This document shows, one piece after another, positions 24,385 through 32,056 of a stretch of 34,137 bases of DNA. The DNA lies in NCBI GenBank assembly GCA_015295905.1, contig DVEB01000336.1:1-34137 (forward strand). The letters are read 5' to 3'. This DNA comes from Synechococcales cyanobacterium M55_K2018_004 (lineage in GTDB: Bacteria; Cyanobacteriota; Cyanobacteriia; Elainellales; Elainellaceae). The position numbers and the translations under genes were made by a program. The notes beneath the pieces were generated by a model that did not search any database, was not told the DNA's origin, and saw only the letters and a list, made by a program, of their open reading frames with translations. Each line of letters opens with the position of its first letter. Position 1 is the stretch's first letter.

Positions 24385-25422
24385 ACTCACGCTGCCAGGG
24401 TCAGCATGAGTTGACGCAGGCGGCGATTCGGGGGGAACTGGGCGTAGACGATTGATCTGGCTCAAGGCCCACTGCGCGGTTTCCTGCACCTCCGGATCGG
24501 GATCATGCACCGCGTGGAGCAGCAGTTGGCTAACCTGGGTCATTTGGTTGTAGAGGCGGGTCAGGTCTCGGATAGCATTTTTTCGCACTTCAGCGCTGTC
24601 ATCCTGTAATGAGACTAGAAGAGCGCGGTTTAGCGGGCGCAACGTGCGATCGCCAATTTCTGCCAGGGCCGCAAGGATTAAACTGCGTTGCTGAGAGTCG
24701 GCTGACACCAGAGCATCCACCAAGGGTTGCAATGCTTGCGCGTCCCCCTGCTGTCCCAGCTCCCAAATCGCTTTACGACGCACATTAGAGTCGGGGTGTT
24801 GCAGGTCTCCAATCAGCTCCTGAACAATGTTGAGGCGGGGCAAGCGAGTCGTTTCAGCCCCGGCGTCAGCTTCGGGGATACGGAGAGGAATGGAATTCGC
24901 TTCGGGGGGGAGAGAGGTGTGGATGAGGCTGGCAGGCGGCGACTTTGAGCTGAAATGCTCAACATGAACAGAATTCTGTTCCGCAGCAATCGATTCCAGA
25001 ATGTCTGCCCGACTTGCTCCCGATGCTTCAACGGATACCGCTTCGGTGCCACCTAAACATAATTCAGTTTGGGCGATCGCATCCTCCTGCCGATCCAGCC
25101 AATGGGCTGCCATCGGACGATCCATCGGACGATCTAGTAAATGATCTGCCACTGTGGGCATCTCTGCCGCTTCCAGCAGAGGAGGCCCACTACGGGCAGT
25201 GTGAGGCGATCGCACCACAACAGTACGAGTCCGCTGCTGAAGCAACACACCAACCCCCAGGCCAAGTGCGAGTAAGAGTCCTAGGGTAATGCCAATCTGC
25301 TGGGAGTGCTGTGGCGAAGTGCGACCAGGTGCCTCCGATTGGGCCGCACTCAGATCAGGCGTCATTGCTAAACTCACCAGCGCCAGACTGATCAAGGCAA
25401 ATTTTCTGGGAACACGACACAT
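24382..25422 (-). CDS. Membrane-anchored HEAT-repeat protein
   Basis: Protein of 346 residues. A signal-like N-terminus (KFALISLALVSLAMTPDLSAA) is followed by a second hydrophobic segment IGITLGLLLALGLGVGVLL (about residues 43-61). A long acidic, low-complexity middle leads to HEAT/PBS-lyase-like repeats from about residue 200: DLQHPDSNVRRKAIWELGQQ, LVSADSQQRSLILAALAEIG, SLQDDSAEVRKNAIRDLTRL and VHDPDPEVQETAQWALSQI. Probably a periplasmic or membrane-associated scaffold; partner unknown. ATG 25422 has GGAGG 9 bases upstream; an adjacent in-frame GTG at 25425 is also possible. It lies 21 bases after the EamA gene, so the two are probably one operon. The last residues and stop codon come from a family-1 element end. 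Confidence 0.82.
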   Translation of the reverse strand: MCRVPRKFALISLALVSLAMTPDLSAAQSEAPGRTSPQHSQQIGITLGLLLALGLGVGVLLQQRTRTVVVRSPHTARSGPPLLEAAEMPTVADHLLDRPMDRPMAAHWLDRQEDAIAQTELCLGGTEAVSVEASGASRADILESIAAEQNSVHVEHFSSKSPPASLIHTSLPPEANSIPLRIPEADAGAETTRLPRLNIVQELIGDLQHPDSNVRRKAIWELGQQGDAQALQPLVDALVSADSQQRSLILAALAEIGDRTLRPLNRALLVSLQDDSAEVRKNAIRDLTRLYNQMTQVSQLLLHAVHDPDPEVQETAQWALSQINRLRPVPPESPPASTHADPGSVS

Positions 25423-25443
25423 CACCCTGATCCTCCAGTGTGT

Positions 25444-26568
25444 TTAGGAGGGTTGTTGCGAATCGGAGTTGAGCGAGCGCGAAGCGGTGGCAAACACACC
25501 GTCTGCCACTGGGGTGACGACGGCAGAAGCAGTAGTCTCTACTAAAGAAGCACATGGGCCGTCAGAAGTTTCCGCTGCAGGGTCAGGTTTTTTGAAGCGG
25601 AGACTGACCGAGGCCAAGGTGACAGCAAGTTGCTCTCGTTGGTTGATTAGGTAGATGCTAACGAGGGTCAACCCGACTCCCAGCCATTGTCTGGGGGTGA
25701 GCACCTCCGAGAGAAAAAGATTACCAAACAGCAGAGCAAATACAGGCGTCAAAAAGGTCAGAGAACTAAGACTGGTGAGGTTGCCGGTGGCAGCGAAGTA
25801 AAAGAAGAGTCCGTAGGCGATCGCACTGCCAAAAATCGTCGAGTAAGACATTGCCAGCCAGTCTGACCAGCCCAAATTCTGCCACTGGTTGACCTCTGTG
25901 AAGGCCGACAGGGCAAACAACGGAATGCCTCCCAGCACCATGTGCCAGCCCGTTGCCGCCACCGGATCAGCATGACGAGAGACGTAGCGCATCATCACCG
26001 TGCCAACTGCCATCGACAGAGCGGCCAGCAGCATGAGCCACTGCCCGTTCCGGAACAACTCTTGCAGCAGATCTGCGCCAATGGCTGGGGAAATGCCCCC
26101 ATGCAGGGCCGCCTGAATGACTCCTGCTGGCAATCCCAACAGGCTGATCCCGACTACCCCAAAAGCTAGTCCCAGCCAGCCCCACAGCCCCACCTGTTCA
26201 CCAAACAGAAAACGAGCCATCAGGGCAACCGCCAGGGGTTGGGAATCGATCATGACGGATCCCAATCCTGCTCCTGTCCGCATCAACCCTTCTGCCAGGA
26301 ACCCTTGAAACAGGGTGCCATCGACCAAGCCAAACAGCACAATCCATCCCCAAGCCAGCCAACCACGCGGCTGTGGTCGGCCCAACAACCAGGCGATCGC
26401 CAGAATCAATAGTCCTGCCGGAAACAACCGGACACCTGCCATGAAGAGGGGCGTGGTGTGTGGGATCACTCCTTTCATCGCCACCATCGCCGTTCCCCAC
26501 AGGAAGAAGGGAGCAATCAACAACAACGGCGGAAAAGTAGCGTCGGATTTGATCAGTCTCAGAGTCAT
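25444..26568 (-). CDS. EamA/DMT-superfamily permease
   Basis: Inner-membrane transporter of 374 residues with about ten transmembrane helices in two EamA halves: LLLIAPFFLWGTAMVAMKG opens the first, and AATGWHMVLGGIPLF with FGSAIAYGLFFYFAATGNLT lies in the second. Members export or import small metabolites such as amino acids; the substrate cannot be told. The C-terminal 60 residues after INQREQL are polar, low-complexity and cytosolic. No strong Shine-Dalgarno is evident. It is upstream of and probably co-transcribed with the HEAT-repeat gene. Confidence 0.9.
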   Translation of the reverse strand: MTLRLIKSDATFPPLLLIAPFFLWGTAMVAMKGVIPHTTPLFMAGVRLFPAGLLILAIAWLLGRPQPRGWLAWGWIVLFGLVDGTLFQGFLAEGLMRTGAGLGSVMIDSQPLAVALMARFLFGEQVGLWGWLGLAFGVVGISLLGLPAGVIQAALHGGISPAIGADLLQELFRNGQWLMLLAALSMAVGTVMMRYVSRHADPVAATGWHMVLGGIPLFALSAFTEVNQWQNLGWSDWLAMSYSTIFGSAIAYGLFFYFAATGNLTSLSSLTFLTPVFALLFGNLFLSEVLTPRQWLGVGLTLVSIYLINQREQLAVTLASVSLRFKKPDPAAETSDGPCASLVETTASAVVTPVADGVFATASRSLNSDSQQPS

Positions 26569-26801
26569 GGCAGTCCTGATTAAGTCTTGTCAATCTTATC
26601 TAATTATGTAGTTCTATTAACGCTGTAATCGTGTTGTAACAAACATCGACCCAAATTCAATCGACCTTGCCACTCATTTTGCGGTGCTTGTGGCTGCTGC
26701 ACTCCTCAAGCATTGGCAAAGTAGATCCCTGTAGATCCCTGTTTCGCCCTGGTCGTAGACCTTTGCTTGGCTCTATGGTTAGCCCATGTCCGGACCAATA
26801 T

Positions 26802-26880
26802 GGCGCTACGCGCTCGTAGACAGTTTTTTGTGGGAATCCCCGCTGCACAGGGGTTCCCACAAAAAACTTTGTCCTCACCT
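26802..26880. repeat. Family-2 hairpin repeat, copy 2
   Basis: GGCGCTACGCGCTCGTAGAC, hairpin TTTTTTGTGGGAATCCC...GGGGTTCCCACAAAAAA, and CTTTGTCCTCACC. Same orientation as copy 1, opposite to copy 3. Confidence 0.78.
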
Positions 26881-26970
26881 GGGCGTGGAGCACATATTGC
26901 TCTGGTTGCTGACGTTTGCCCACCATGCGCAGGGGGCTGCCAATTCCTAGGAGGCGGGCAAGCTGACCAG

Positions 26971-27049
26971 AGGACTGTCCTGAAGACAGTCCTTGTGACA
27001 TGAATGCTGATCATGAATTCTTAAAGGTGCGATTCCTGAGGACAGTCCT
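26971..27049. promoter_or_regulatory. Cluster of GGACWGTCC palindromes
   Basis: AGGACTGTCCT (26971-26981), AGACAGTCCT (26984-26993) and CCTGAGGACAGTCC (27035-27048). The last is an exact reverse complement of 14 bases inside the operator at 28109-28133. Likely binding sites of the HTH protein encoded at 27535-28098. No gene is evident from 26569 to 27299. Confidence 0.5.
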
Positions 27050-27147
27050 TTGGACTGCACTACTGGACTGGGCTACATCAGTCTCCATTGGCTCGCTGCT
27101 CCAACACCTCAGGCGTTAACTGGCGAGAGCCTGTCATCGTTGCAGGC

Positions 27148-27245
27148 TCTCATCCCCCAACCCATCTCCCAATTTGGGAGACGGGACGCCGAGCATTTCA
27201 CCGTCTCTCTCCCAAGTTGGAAGAGGGATTTGGGGTGAGGGCAGA
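27148..27245. repeat. Diverged inverted repeat element (CATCCCCCAACC type)
   Basis: TCATCCCCCAACCCATCTCC at the left and GAGGGATTTGGGGTGAGGG at the right are inverted relatives. Inside is the palindrome CTCCCAATTTGGGAG (27166-27180) and a second half, CTCCCAAGTTGGAAGAG. Elements with such CCCTCACCCC ends are common in cyanobacterial intergenic DNA. A shorter relative may lie at 33263-33300. Confidence 0.5.
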
Positions 27246-27299
27246 GGTGATATACCCCCTTCACTTGCAGCGACAGCCATCTGGAGAACGTGCCTAATA

Positions 27300-27335
27300 T
27301 ATCCTCAGGATTGTCCTCAGGATTGTCCTCAGGAT
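27300..27335 (+). promoter_or_regulatory. Three tandem 12-bp iterons
   Basis: TATCCTCAGGAT followed by two exact TGTCCTCAGGAT units, head to tail without spacers. TGTCCTCAGGATA is also the right half of the operator at 28121-28133 in front of the HTH gene. A possible promoter overlaps: TTGTCC (27311-27316), 18 bases, TATGGT (27335-27340). Confidence 0.65.
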
Positions 27336-27339
27336 ATGG

Positions 27340-27536
27340 TAGTATCGAAACAAGACTGGAGGGTCCAGGAAGAACAGCCTCCACTGGTGGGTTTATCTTC
27401 CGCTGGCGCACCATTCCGCCAGAGTGGCTAACAGTCCATCACCATAAAATTAGGTGATGCCAGTGCTAAGACTAACATCACCACAAGAACAAACAGAAAG
27501 TACGTAACTAAGCCAGTTTGCCGACTGGCTTTTTTC
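27340..27536 (+). ncRNA. Candidate structured small RNA behind the iterons
   Basis: Region of about 195 bases between the iterons and a T-rich terminator, with no convincing protein. GGTGATG (27453-27459) can pair with CATCACC on either side (27437-27443 or 27476-27482), giving two mutually exclusive hairpins. It ends at the 3' end of the HTH gene, so readthrough would be antisense to that gene. No known RNA family is recognised; a leader or control RNA is inference. Confidence 0.35.
27511..27536 (+). terminator. Intrinsic terminator, plus strand
   Basis: AGCCAGT (27511-27517) and ACTGGCT (27524-27530) enclose TTGCCG and are followed by a run of Ts ending at the stop codon of the minus-strand HTH gene. 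On the minus strand it lacks a good T tract, so it mainly stops plus-strand transcription. Confidence 0.75.
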
Positions 27537-28098
27537 ATTTTACAAGCTTCGATACTTTCCACGCTACCTCCCCTCCGGATCGATATCCAGCTTTCGTGAA
27601 AACGAAGCCAGCTTCGCTAAAACTGTCACCGTACTGGCGAATCTCTGAAGGGAGCAAATCCAATAGATCCGCCACTTCTGAAGTACTCAATAGCCACCCG
27701 TTCTGATAAGCCTTCTCCAAAACTTCAAGGTAGGCAAAGCGATTGGGTTCTGGGGTAGAAGGCTGAAACCTGGAGGCAATTTCAGCAGCGATCGCCGCCA
27801 CTAAGCGGGCAAAGTCTGGTGGAACAGTGGACAGTCCAGAGGACGATTCAACGGGTTGCTCATCCCCCTTCGGCAAGCCCCGACGCTCCTTGAATTCTGC
27901 GGTTGTTCCACCCGAGTTAATGAAATCATGCAGGTCATCCAGAAGTTGAATTTGCTGAGCATTGACATAGGCTTTATTTCCTATTCGCTCGGGTTTAATC
28001 CCAAGCGCTTCTAACCTGGTGTAGACTGCACTTCTGACCAAGTTATACCGCTCAGTTAATTGATTCACAGGTAGACGATCAATCTCGCCGTTACTCAT
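27535..28098 (-). CDS. Small helix-turn-helix DNA-binding protein
   Basis: Protein of 187 residues. The N-terminal HTH is VNQLTERYNLVRSAVYTRLE (about residues 11-30), followed by the MerR/excisionase-like RIGNKAYVNAQQIQLLDDL. After a polar linker, residues about 100-187 form a second helical region (YLEVLEKAYQNGWLLSTSEV, ADLLDLLPSEIRQYGDSFSE). I do not know a named family. The 25-bp near-palindrome at 28109-28133 ends 10 bases before the ATG and covers the AGGATAG ribosome-binding region, so autorepression is likely. Copies of the operator half-site lie downstream of the gene (27300-27335, 27035-27048) and one GGACAGTCC lies inside it (near 27831). Such arrangements occur for autoregulators, partition proteins and plasmid-type control genes. 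Confidence 0.75.
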   Translation of the reverse strand: MSNGEIDRLPVNQLTERYNLVRSAVYTRLEALGIKPERIGNKAYVNAQQIQLLDDLHDFINSGGTTAEFKERRGLPKGDEQPVESSSGLSTVPPDFARLVAAIAAEIASRFQPSTPEPNRFAYLEVLEKAYQNGWLLSTSEVADLLDLLPSEIRQYGDSFSEAGFVFTKAGYRSGGEVAWKVSKLVK

Positions 28099-28108
28099 GC
28101 GCCAACTC

Positions 28109-28133
28109 TATCCTCTGGACTGTCCTCAGGATA
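28109..28133. promoter_or_regulatory. Operator of the HTH gene
   Basis: 25-bp near-palindrome: outer arms TATCCT and AGGATA, inner core GGACTGTCC; 10 of 12 base pairs match. It lies just upstream of the HTH protein start. Its right half TGTCCTCAGGATA equals the iteron unit at 27312-27336. Confidence 0.65.
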
Positions 28134-28145
28134 GTTTCTCATAGT

Positions 28146-28271
28146 TAATGTGAGTTCGGGTGAAGCGGCTTTTGGGGCACCGCACGCGGCGCGGTGCCCC
28201 AAAAGCCTCGACTGTCTGGGCGCGATGCGCCTAGACAATCAAAGGCTTCAGGGTATCCTGCATGCACATTA
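28146..28271. repeat. Family-1 MITE-like element, copy H
   Basis: Most diverged full copy: TAATGTGAGTTCGGGTGAAG, hairpin TTTTGGGGCACCG...CGGTGCCCCAAAA, hairpin GACTGTCTGGGCGC...GCGCCTAGACAATC, end GCATGCACATTA. The base changes are compensated in both stems, so pairing is preserved. TA at both ends. Confidence 0.85.
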
Positions 28272-28286
28272 TCACCCTGCACACAT

Positions 28287-28370
28287 AGGTGAGGACAAAG
28301 CGTTTTGTGGGAAACCCCGCTGCGTAGGGCTTCCTACAAAACGTTTTTACGCCATGAGTGCGTAGCGCCA
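28287..28370. repeat. Family-2 hairpin repeat, copy 3 (inverted)
   Basis: GGTGAGGACAAAGCGTTTTG, hairpin TTTTGTGGGAAACCCC...GGGCTTCCTACAAAA, then CATGAGTGCGTAGCGCC. Reverse orientation of copies 1 and 2; immediately follows family-1 copy H, as copy 1 sits next to copy D. Confidence 0.78.
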
Positions 28371-28398
28371 TAAAGCGCCCTCTGAGGCTCAAGAGGCA

Positions 28399-29268
28399 TT
28401 ACGCGCTTACTAAAGCAGGAACATCCGCTCTAGCAAGATTGGTTCCAGTGACAGACAAGCCATAGACCTCAGCAGAATTATTAGGGCTTTCGATCAGCTT
28501 TACCCTGTGGAGTGTTGCCCCAATCTTGCGGATGGGTTCTTCCAGCAGGTCGCGGATGTGGACAGCGATATTCTCAGCGGTGGGCACGACGTTTGCAAAG
28601 TAGGGGATGTCGTAGTTCAAGAAGGTGTGATCGAAGGGTTCCACAACATGCTCATCAACGGCCTTCTGGAAGGCTACTAAATCTGCGATCATGCCAGTGC
28701 GGGGATCAATTTCACCTTTGATGGTGACTTCCAGATGATAGTTATGACCATGACCATTGATGCGAGCGCACTTGCCATAAATTTCGCTGTTTTGCTCTAG
28801 GGTGAGGTGGGGCAGGGCAAGGCGGTGGGCAGCGCTGAAGTGGGTGCTAATTGTCAGGTAGGCTTCCATATGGTTTCCTTCGTAGTCGGCCCAGAGTTCG
28901 GGGTGTTCGTAGAGCGTAATGCGGACAAGGGGAAGATGGGGAGCAAGGCGATTCCAGATCACCCGCGCTATGTTCTCAGTGGTGGGTAGAGTGTCCTGAA
29001 ACTCAGGCCACACCTCATTTAAGTAGGAAAAGTTCAATTGGCTGGTGATTTCTCTCTTGATGACTTGCTTCACATCAGAAAGGTTGAGCACCATACCGTA
29101 TTCATCCAATTCGCCCGCCATTGCGACGTAAACCACATAGTTGTGGCCGTGGCCGGGGGCATTGGCGCATAGCCCAAAGCGCGTCGTGTTTTCCGCTTCA
29201 CTGAGTTCTGGCAGCCAGTAGCGGTGACTGGCAGAGAACTCAGCCCGACGATTGATAATGCATTTCAT
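28399..29268 (-). CDS. Tandem-domain 6-pyruvoyl-tetrahydropterin synthase / QueD-like protein
   Basis: Two PTPS/QueD folds in one chain of 289 residues. These T-fold enzymes act on dihydroneopterin triphosphate in tetrahydropterin or queuosine-precursor synthesis. Domain 1 (about 1-135): FSASHRYW, then CANAPGHGHNY with the zinc His pair, but LNFSYLNE where the catalytic Asp-His should be. Domain 2 (about 138-270): FSAAHRLAL, CARINGHGHNYHLEV, GEIDPRTGMIADL and FDHTFLN, a complete catalytic set of the type seen in eukaryotic PTPS. So domain 2 is probably the active one. ATG 29268 starts right at the fold; a GTG at 29280 would add four residues. It follows uvrB on the same strand by about 140 bases. 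Pterin products in cyanobacteria include glycosylated biopterins, but the specificity cannot be told. Confidence 0.9.
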   Translation of the reverse strand: MKCIINRRAEFSASHRYWLPELSEAENTTRFGLCANAPGHGHNYVVYVAMAGELDEYGMVLNLSDVKQVIKREITSQLNFSYLNEVWPEFQDTLPTTENIARVIWNRLAPHLPLVRITLYEHPELWADYEGNHMEAYLTISTHFSAAHRLALPHLTLEQNSEIYGKCARINGHGHNYHLEVTIKGEIDPRTGMIADLVAFQKAVDEHVVEPFDHTFLNYDIPYFANVVPTAENIAVHIRDLLEEPIRKIGATLHRVKLIESPNNSAEVYGLSVTGTNLARADVPALVSA

Positions 29269-29408
29269 GGGAACGTTCACCCAAAAGGTTGTTAATTTTT
29301 GTAAACCCTTCCTTTAGGGTAGTCGAAAAGGGGGGCGGCATGGGTAGATCTTTGCGCTTGAGGAGAATTGAGATGACCCAATGTGCAATCCACACTGATG
29401 TACGGATG

Positions 29409-31481
29409 TTAAGTGGGGGATGAACGCCGTCCTGTCAGGCGATCGCGCAATTGCTTAATGCGATCGCGCAATTTTGCCGCCTCTTCAAACTCTAGCTTCT
29501 TGGCTGCCTCCTTCATCTGTGCTTCCAGCTTCACAATCAGGTCTGGAATATCATCCAGAGGCATTTCATCGGAGTGCTCAAAGACTTCCTCTAGTTCCGC
29601 TGCGCTAACTCGCCGCGACACTTCCAGAAATTGCAAGATGGCATTATTTTGCCGTCGAACGATTGGGGTCGGCACAATGCCGTGCTCTTCGTTATATCGC
29701 TTCTGGATGGCGCGACGGCGCTCCGTTTCCTCGATCGCCCTTGCCATGCTGTCTGTCAAATTGTCGGCATAGAGAATTGCCTGTCCTTGAACGTGACGCG
29801 CCGCCCGTCCGATGGTCTGCACGAGCGATCGCTCTGCCCGCAGAAAGCCCTCTTTGTCAGCGTCGAGGATGGCAACGAGGGAAACCTCTGGCAAGTCTAG
29901 CCCCTCCCGCAGCAGGTTGACCCCCACCAACACATCAAACGCTCCCTGACGCAGATCCTGTAAAATTTCAATCCGTTCGATGGAATTGATCTCAGAGTGC
30001 AGGTAACGGACGCGAACGGCTCGTTCCTGAAAATATTCTGTCAAGTCTTCCGCCATCCGTTTTGTCAGAGTCGTGACTAAGGTGCGTTCACCTTTAGCGA
30101 CACGTGCATTCACTTCACTGAGCAGGTCATCGATTTGCCCTTCTGTTGGGCGGACAAAGATCTCAGGATCCAGCACACCCGTCGGTCGAATAATTTGTTC
30201 AACAACGCGTCCGGTTCCTGGAATATAGCGTTTGACCTGGGCATTGCCCTCACCCACGAGCTCAAACTGACCGTCTGAAACCTCCAACTCCCAATCGCCA
30301 GGAGTGGCAGACACAAAGATACATTGGTTCACCTTGGCCCAAAATTCTTCTTCCTTCAACGGACGGTTGTCGGCGGCACTAGGAAGGCGGAACCCATGTT
30401 CAATCAAGGTCAGCTTGCGAGAGCGATCGCCATTATACATCCCCTTAATTTGCGGAATTGTGACGTGCGACTCGTCAATCACCAGCAGCCAGTCTTTGGG
30501 GAAGTAATCGATCAAACATTCGGGGGGTGTCCCGGCTGGTCGGCCTGCCAGATGTCTGGCATAGTTTTCAACGCCGTTACAGTAACCAATCTCGCGCAGC
30601 ATCTCTAGATCATAGCGGGTGCGTTGCTCTAGGCGTTGAGCCTCGAGTAATTTCCCAGCCTTTTCTAATGCCTCGAGTTGTTCTTTCAGTTCTTGTTGAA
30701 TTGCTTCGCAGGCTTCCTGCAGTCGTTCTTCAGGCGTGACAAAGTGTTTTGCTGGATAAATATTCACCGACTCCATGCTTTGCAGGGTTGAACCCGTGAT
30801 CGGATCAATGTATCGGATTGCATCAATTTCATCACCAAAGAATTCCACACGAATGATGCGGTCCTCATAGGCGGGGCCAATTTCTAGGACATCGCCCTTG
30901 ACGCGAAAACGGCCTCTCCCCACATCCAAGTCATTGCGTTCGTACTGGATCACGGAGAGGTCGCGGAGAATCTGCCGTTGGTCAGCCTCCATTCCCACTT
31001 TGATAGACACGGCTGCATTCAAATACTCTGATGGAATGCCCAGGCCATAGATGCAGCTAATAGAGGCGACCACAATCACGTCTCGCCGCTCGAATAGCGA
31101 TCGCGTCGCAGAGTGCCGCAACATATCGATCTCGTCGTTGATCGAAGCCGTCTTGGCAATGTAGGTATCGGTAACGGGAATGTAGGCTTCTGGCTGATAG
31201 TAATCGTAATAACTAATGAAATATTCCACTGCGTTGTCGGGGAAAAATTCACGCAACTCGTTACACAACTGGGCTGCCAGTGTTTTGTTGTGAGCCAGAA
31301 CTAAGGTTGGCTTGCCCACATTCTGGATCACCCGCGCAATGGTGTGGGTCTTACCAGTGCCGGTTGCGCCCAGTAGGGTCTGATAGCGGTGATTGCCATT
31401 GATAAACTCAGTCAGTTGGGCGATCGCCTTGGGCTGGTCTCCCATGGGCTCGAACGGCGCTTTGATGTTAAATCCTGCCAT
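29409..31481 (-). CDS. uvrB: Excinuclease ABC subunit B
   Basis: DNA damage-verifying helicase-like subunit of nucleotide excision repair; works with UvrA and UvrC. Full length at 690 residues. Walker [11 protein letters not shown] lies near residue 39; the beta-hairpin that probes the strand is [15 protein letters not shown]; Walker B is LLVIDESH. The C-terminal helicase lobe has [20 protein letters not shown] and [12 protein letters not shown], and the UVR domain near the end reads [20 protein letters not shown]. Start [20 protein letters not shown] is standard. No SOS box is obvious upstream. Cytosolic. Confidence 0.98.
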   Translation of the reverse strand: MAGFNIKAPFEPMGDQPKAIAQLTEFINGNHRYQTLLGATGTGKTHTIARVIQNVGKPTLVLAHNKTLAAQLCNELREFFPDNAVEYFISYYDYYQPEAYIPVTDTYIAKTASINDEIDMLRHSATRSLFERRDVIVVASISCIYGLGIPSEYLNAAVSIKVGMEADQRQILRDLSVIQYERNDLDVGRGRFRVKGDVLEIGPAYEDRIIRVEFFGDEIDAIRYIDPITGSTLQSMESVNIYPAKHFVTPEERLQEACEAIQQELKEQLEALEKAGKLLEAQRLEQRTRYDLEMLREIGYCNGVENYARHLAGRPAGTPPECLIDYFPKDWLLVIDESHVTIPQIKGMYNGDRSRKLTLIEHGFRLPSAADNRPLKEEEFWAKVNQCIFVSATPGDWELEVSDGQFELVGEGNAQVKRYIPGTGRVVEQIIRPTGVLDPEIFVRPTEGQIDDLLSEVNARVAKGERTLVTTLTKRMAEDLTEYFQERAVRVRYLHSEINSIERIEILQDLRQGAFDVLVGVNLLREGLDLPEVSLVAILDADKEGFLRAERSLVQTIGRAARHVQGQAILYADNLTDSMARAIEETERRRAIQKRYNEEHGIVPTPIVRRQNNAILQFLEVSRRVSAAELEEVFEHSDEMPLDDIPDLIVKLEAQMKEAAKKLEFEEAAKLRDRIKQLRDRLTGRRSSPT

Positions 31482-31664
31482 CCCTACTCTGCCTTCTGTG
31501 TGTTACGCTCCACCCTACTATGATGACTGATCTCTTCCCATCTGGGGTGACAGGCTTTACGACAATGCCCCCTTTGCAGAAGGACTCCGCGCCTCCCTCC
31601 TTGTTTAATATCCATCGTGAGAGTTTGAAGAATTGGCGTCAATGGTGCAAGCTGTGGACTAACT
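31482..31664. other. Intergenic stretch upstream of uvrB
   Basis: Likely contains the uvrB promoter on the minus strand, but I see no clear boxes and no gene. Confidence 0.4.
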
Positions 31665-32055
31665 CTAGGCTTCTGTCAATGACTGGTCTTCTACTTCAGC
31701 GCGTCCTTTGCAAAGTCCTCTCAAGCCTAGTGCCACCAATCCTGGCAACAGAGCGGGGGTGGGGATTTGGTTCACAGGTCTGCTAGACACCACGATTTGC
31801 CCCGTAGCTACTTCGCCATTGTCGCCCACTTCACCGATATACACCGATATAGAGGTAGAGTGGGCCACTGGTCGAAACCGGACTCGTGAGATTGAAGCCC
31901 AAGCTACCGTTGTCTTCCATGCCCAAGTAACCAAATGCACCTAGCCCAGTGGTGGCGTTGGCATCAAAGCTGCCCAGCGTGGCGATCGCATGATTAATTT
32001 TGAGATTGCTATAGTAGAAGACGCTCTCTTCACCTGTATCTTCTCGCCTGTAATC
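31665..32055 (-). pseudogene. PEP-CTERM (PTPA-type) protein remnant, frameshifted
   Basis: C-terminal fragment of an exported, sorted protein. One frame gives ATTGLGAFGYLGMEDNGSLG and STSGPLYLYIG; a second frame continues EVGDNGEVATGQIVVSSRPV and ends NQIPTPALLPGLVALGLRGL plus a basic/acidic tail, the typical PTPA sorting signal: PTPA, hydrophobic helix, charged end. The frames change at a perfect tandem duplication of CACCGATATA (31832-31841 and 31842-31851); dropping one copy restores one continuous frame. The 5' part is missing, since the rRNA methyltransferase gene starts at 32057 on the other strand. So it is both truncated and frameshifted. Confidence 0.75.
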
Positions 32056-32056
32056 T

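Noticed and set aside
27174-27431. 85-residue plus-strand open frame across the iterons
   Set aside because: It runs through a repeat remnant and the iteron array, with low-complexity composition (repeated PQD units from the iterons), and shows no family.
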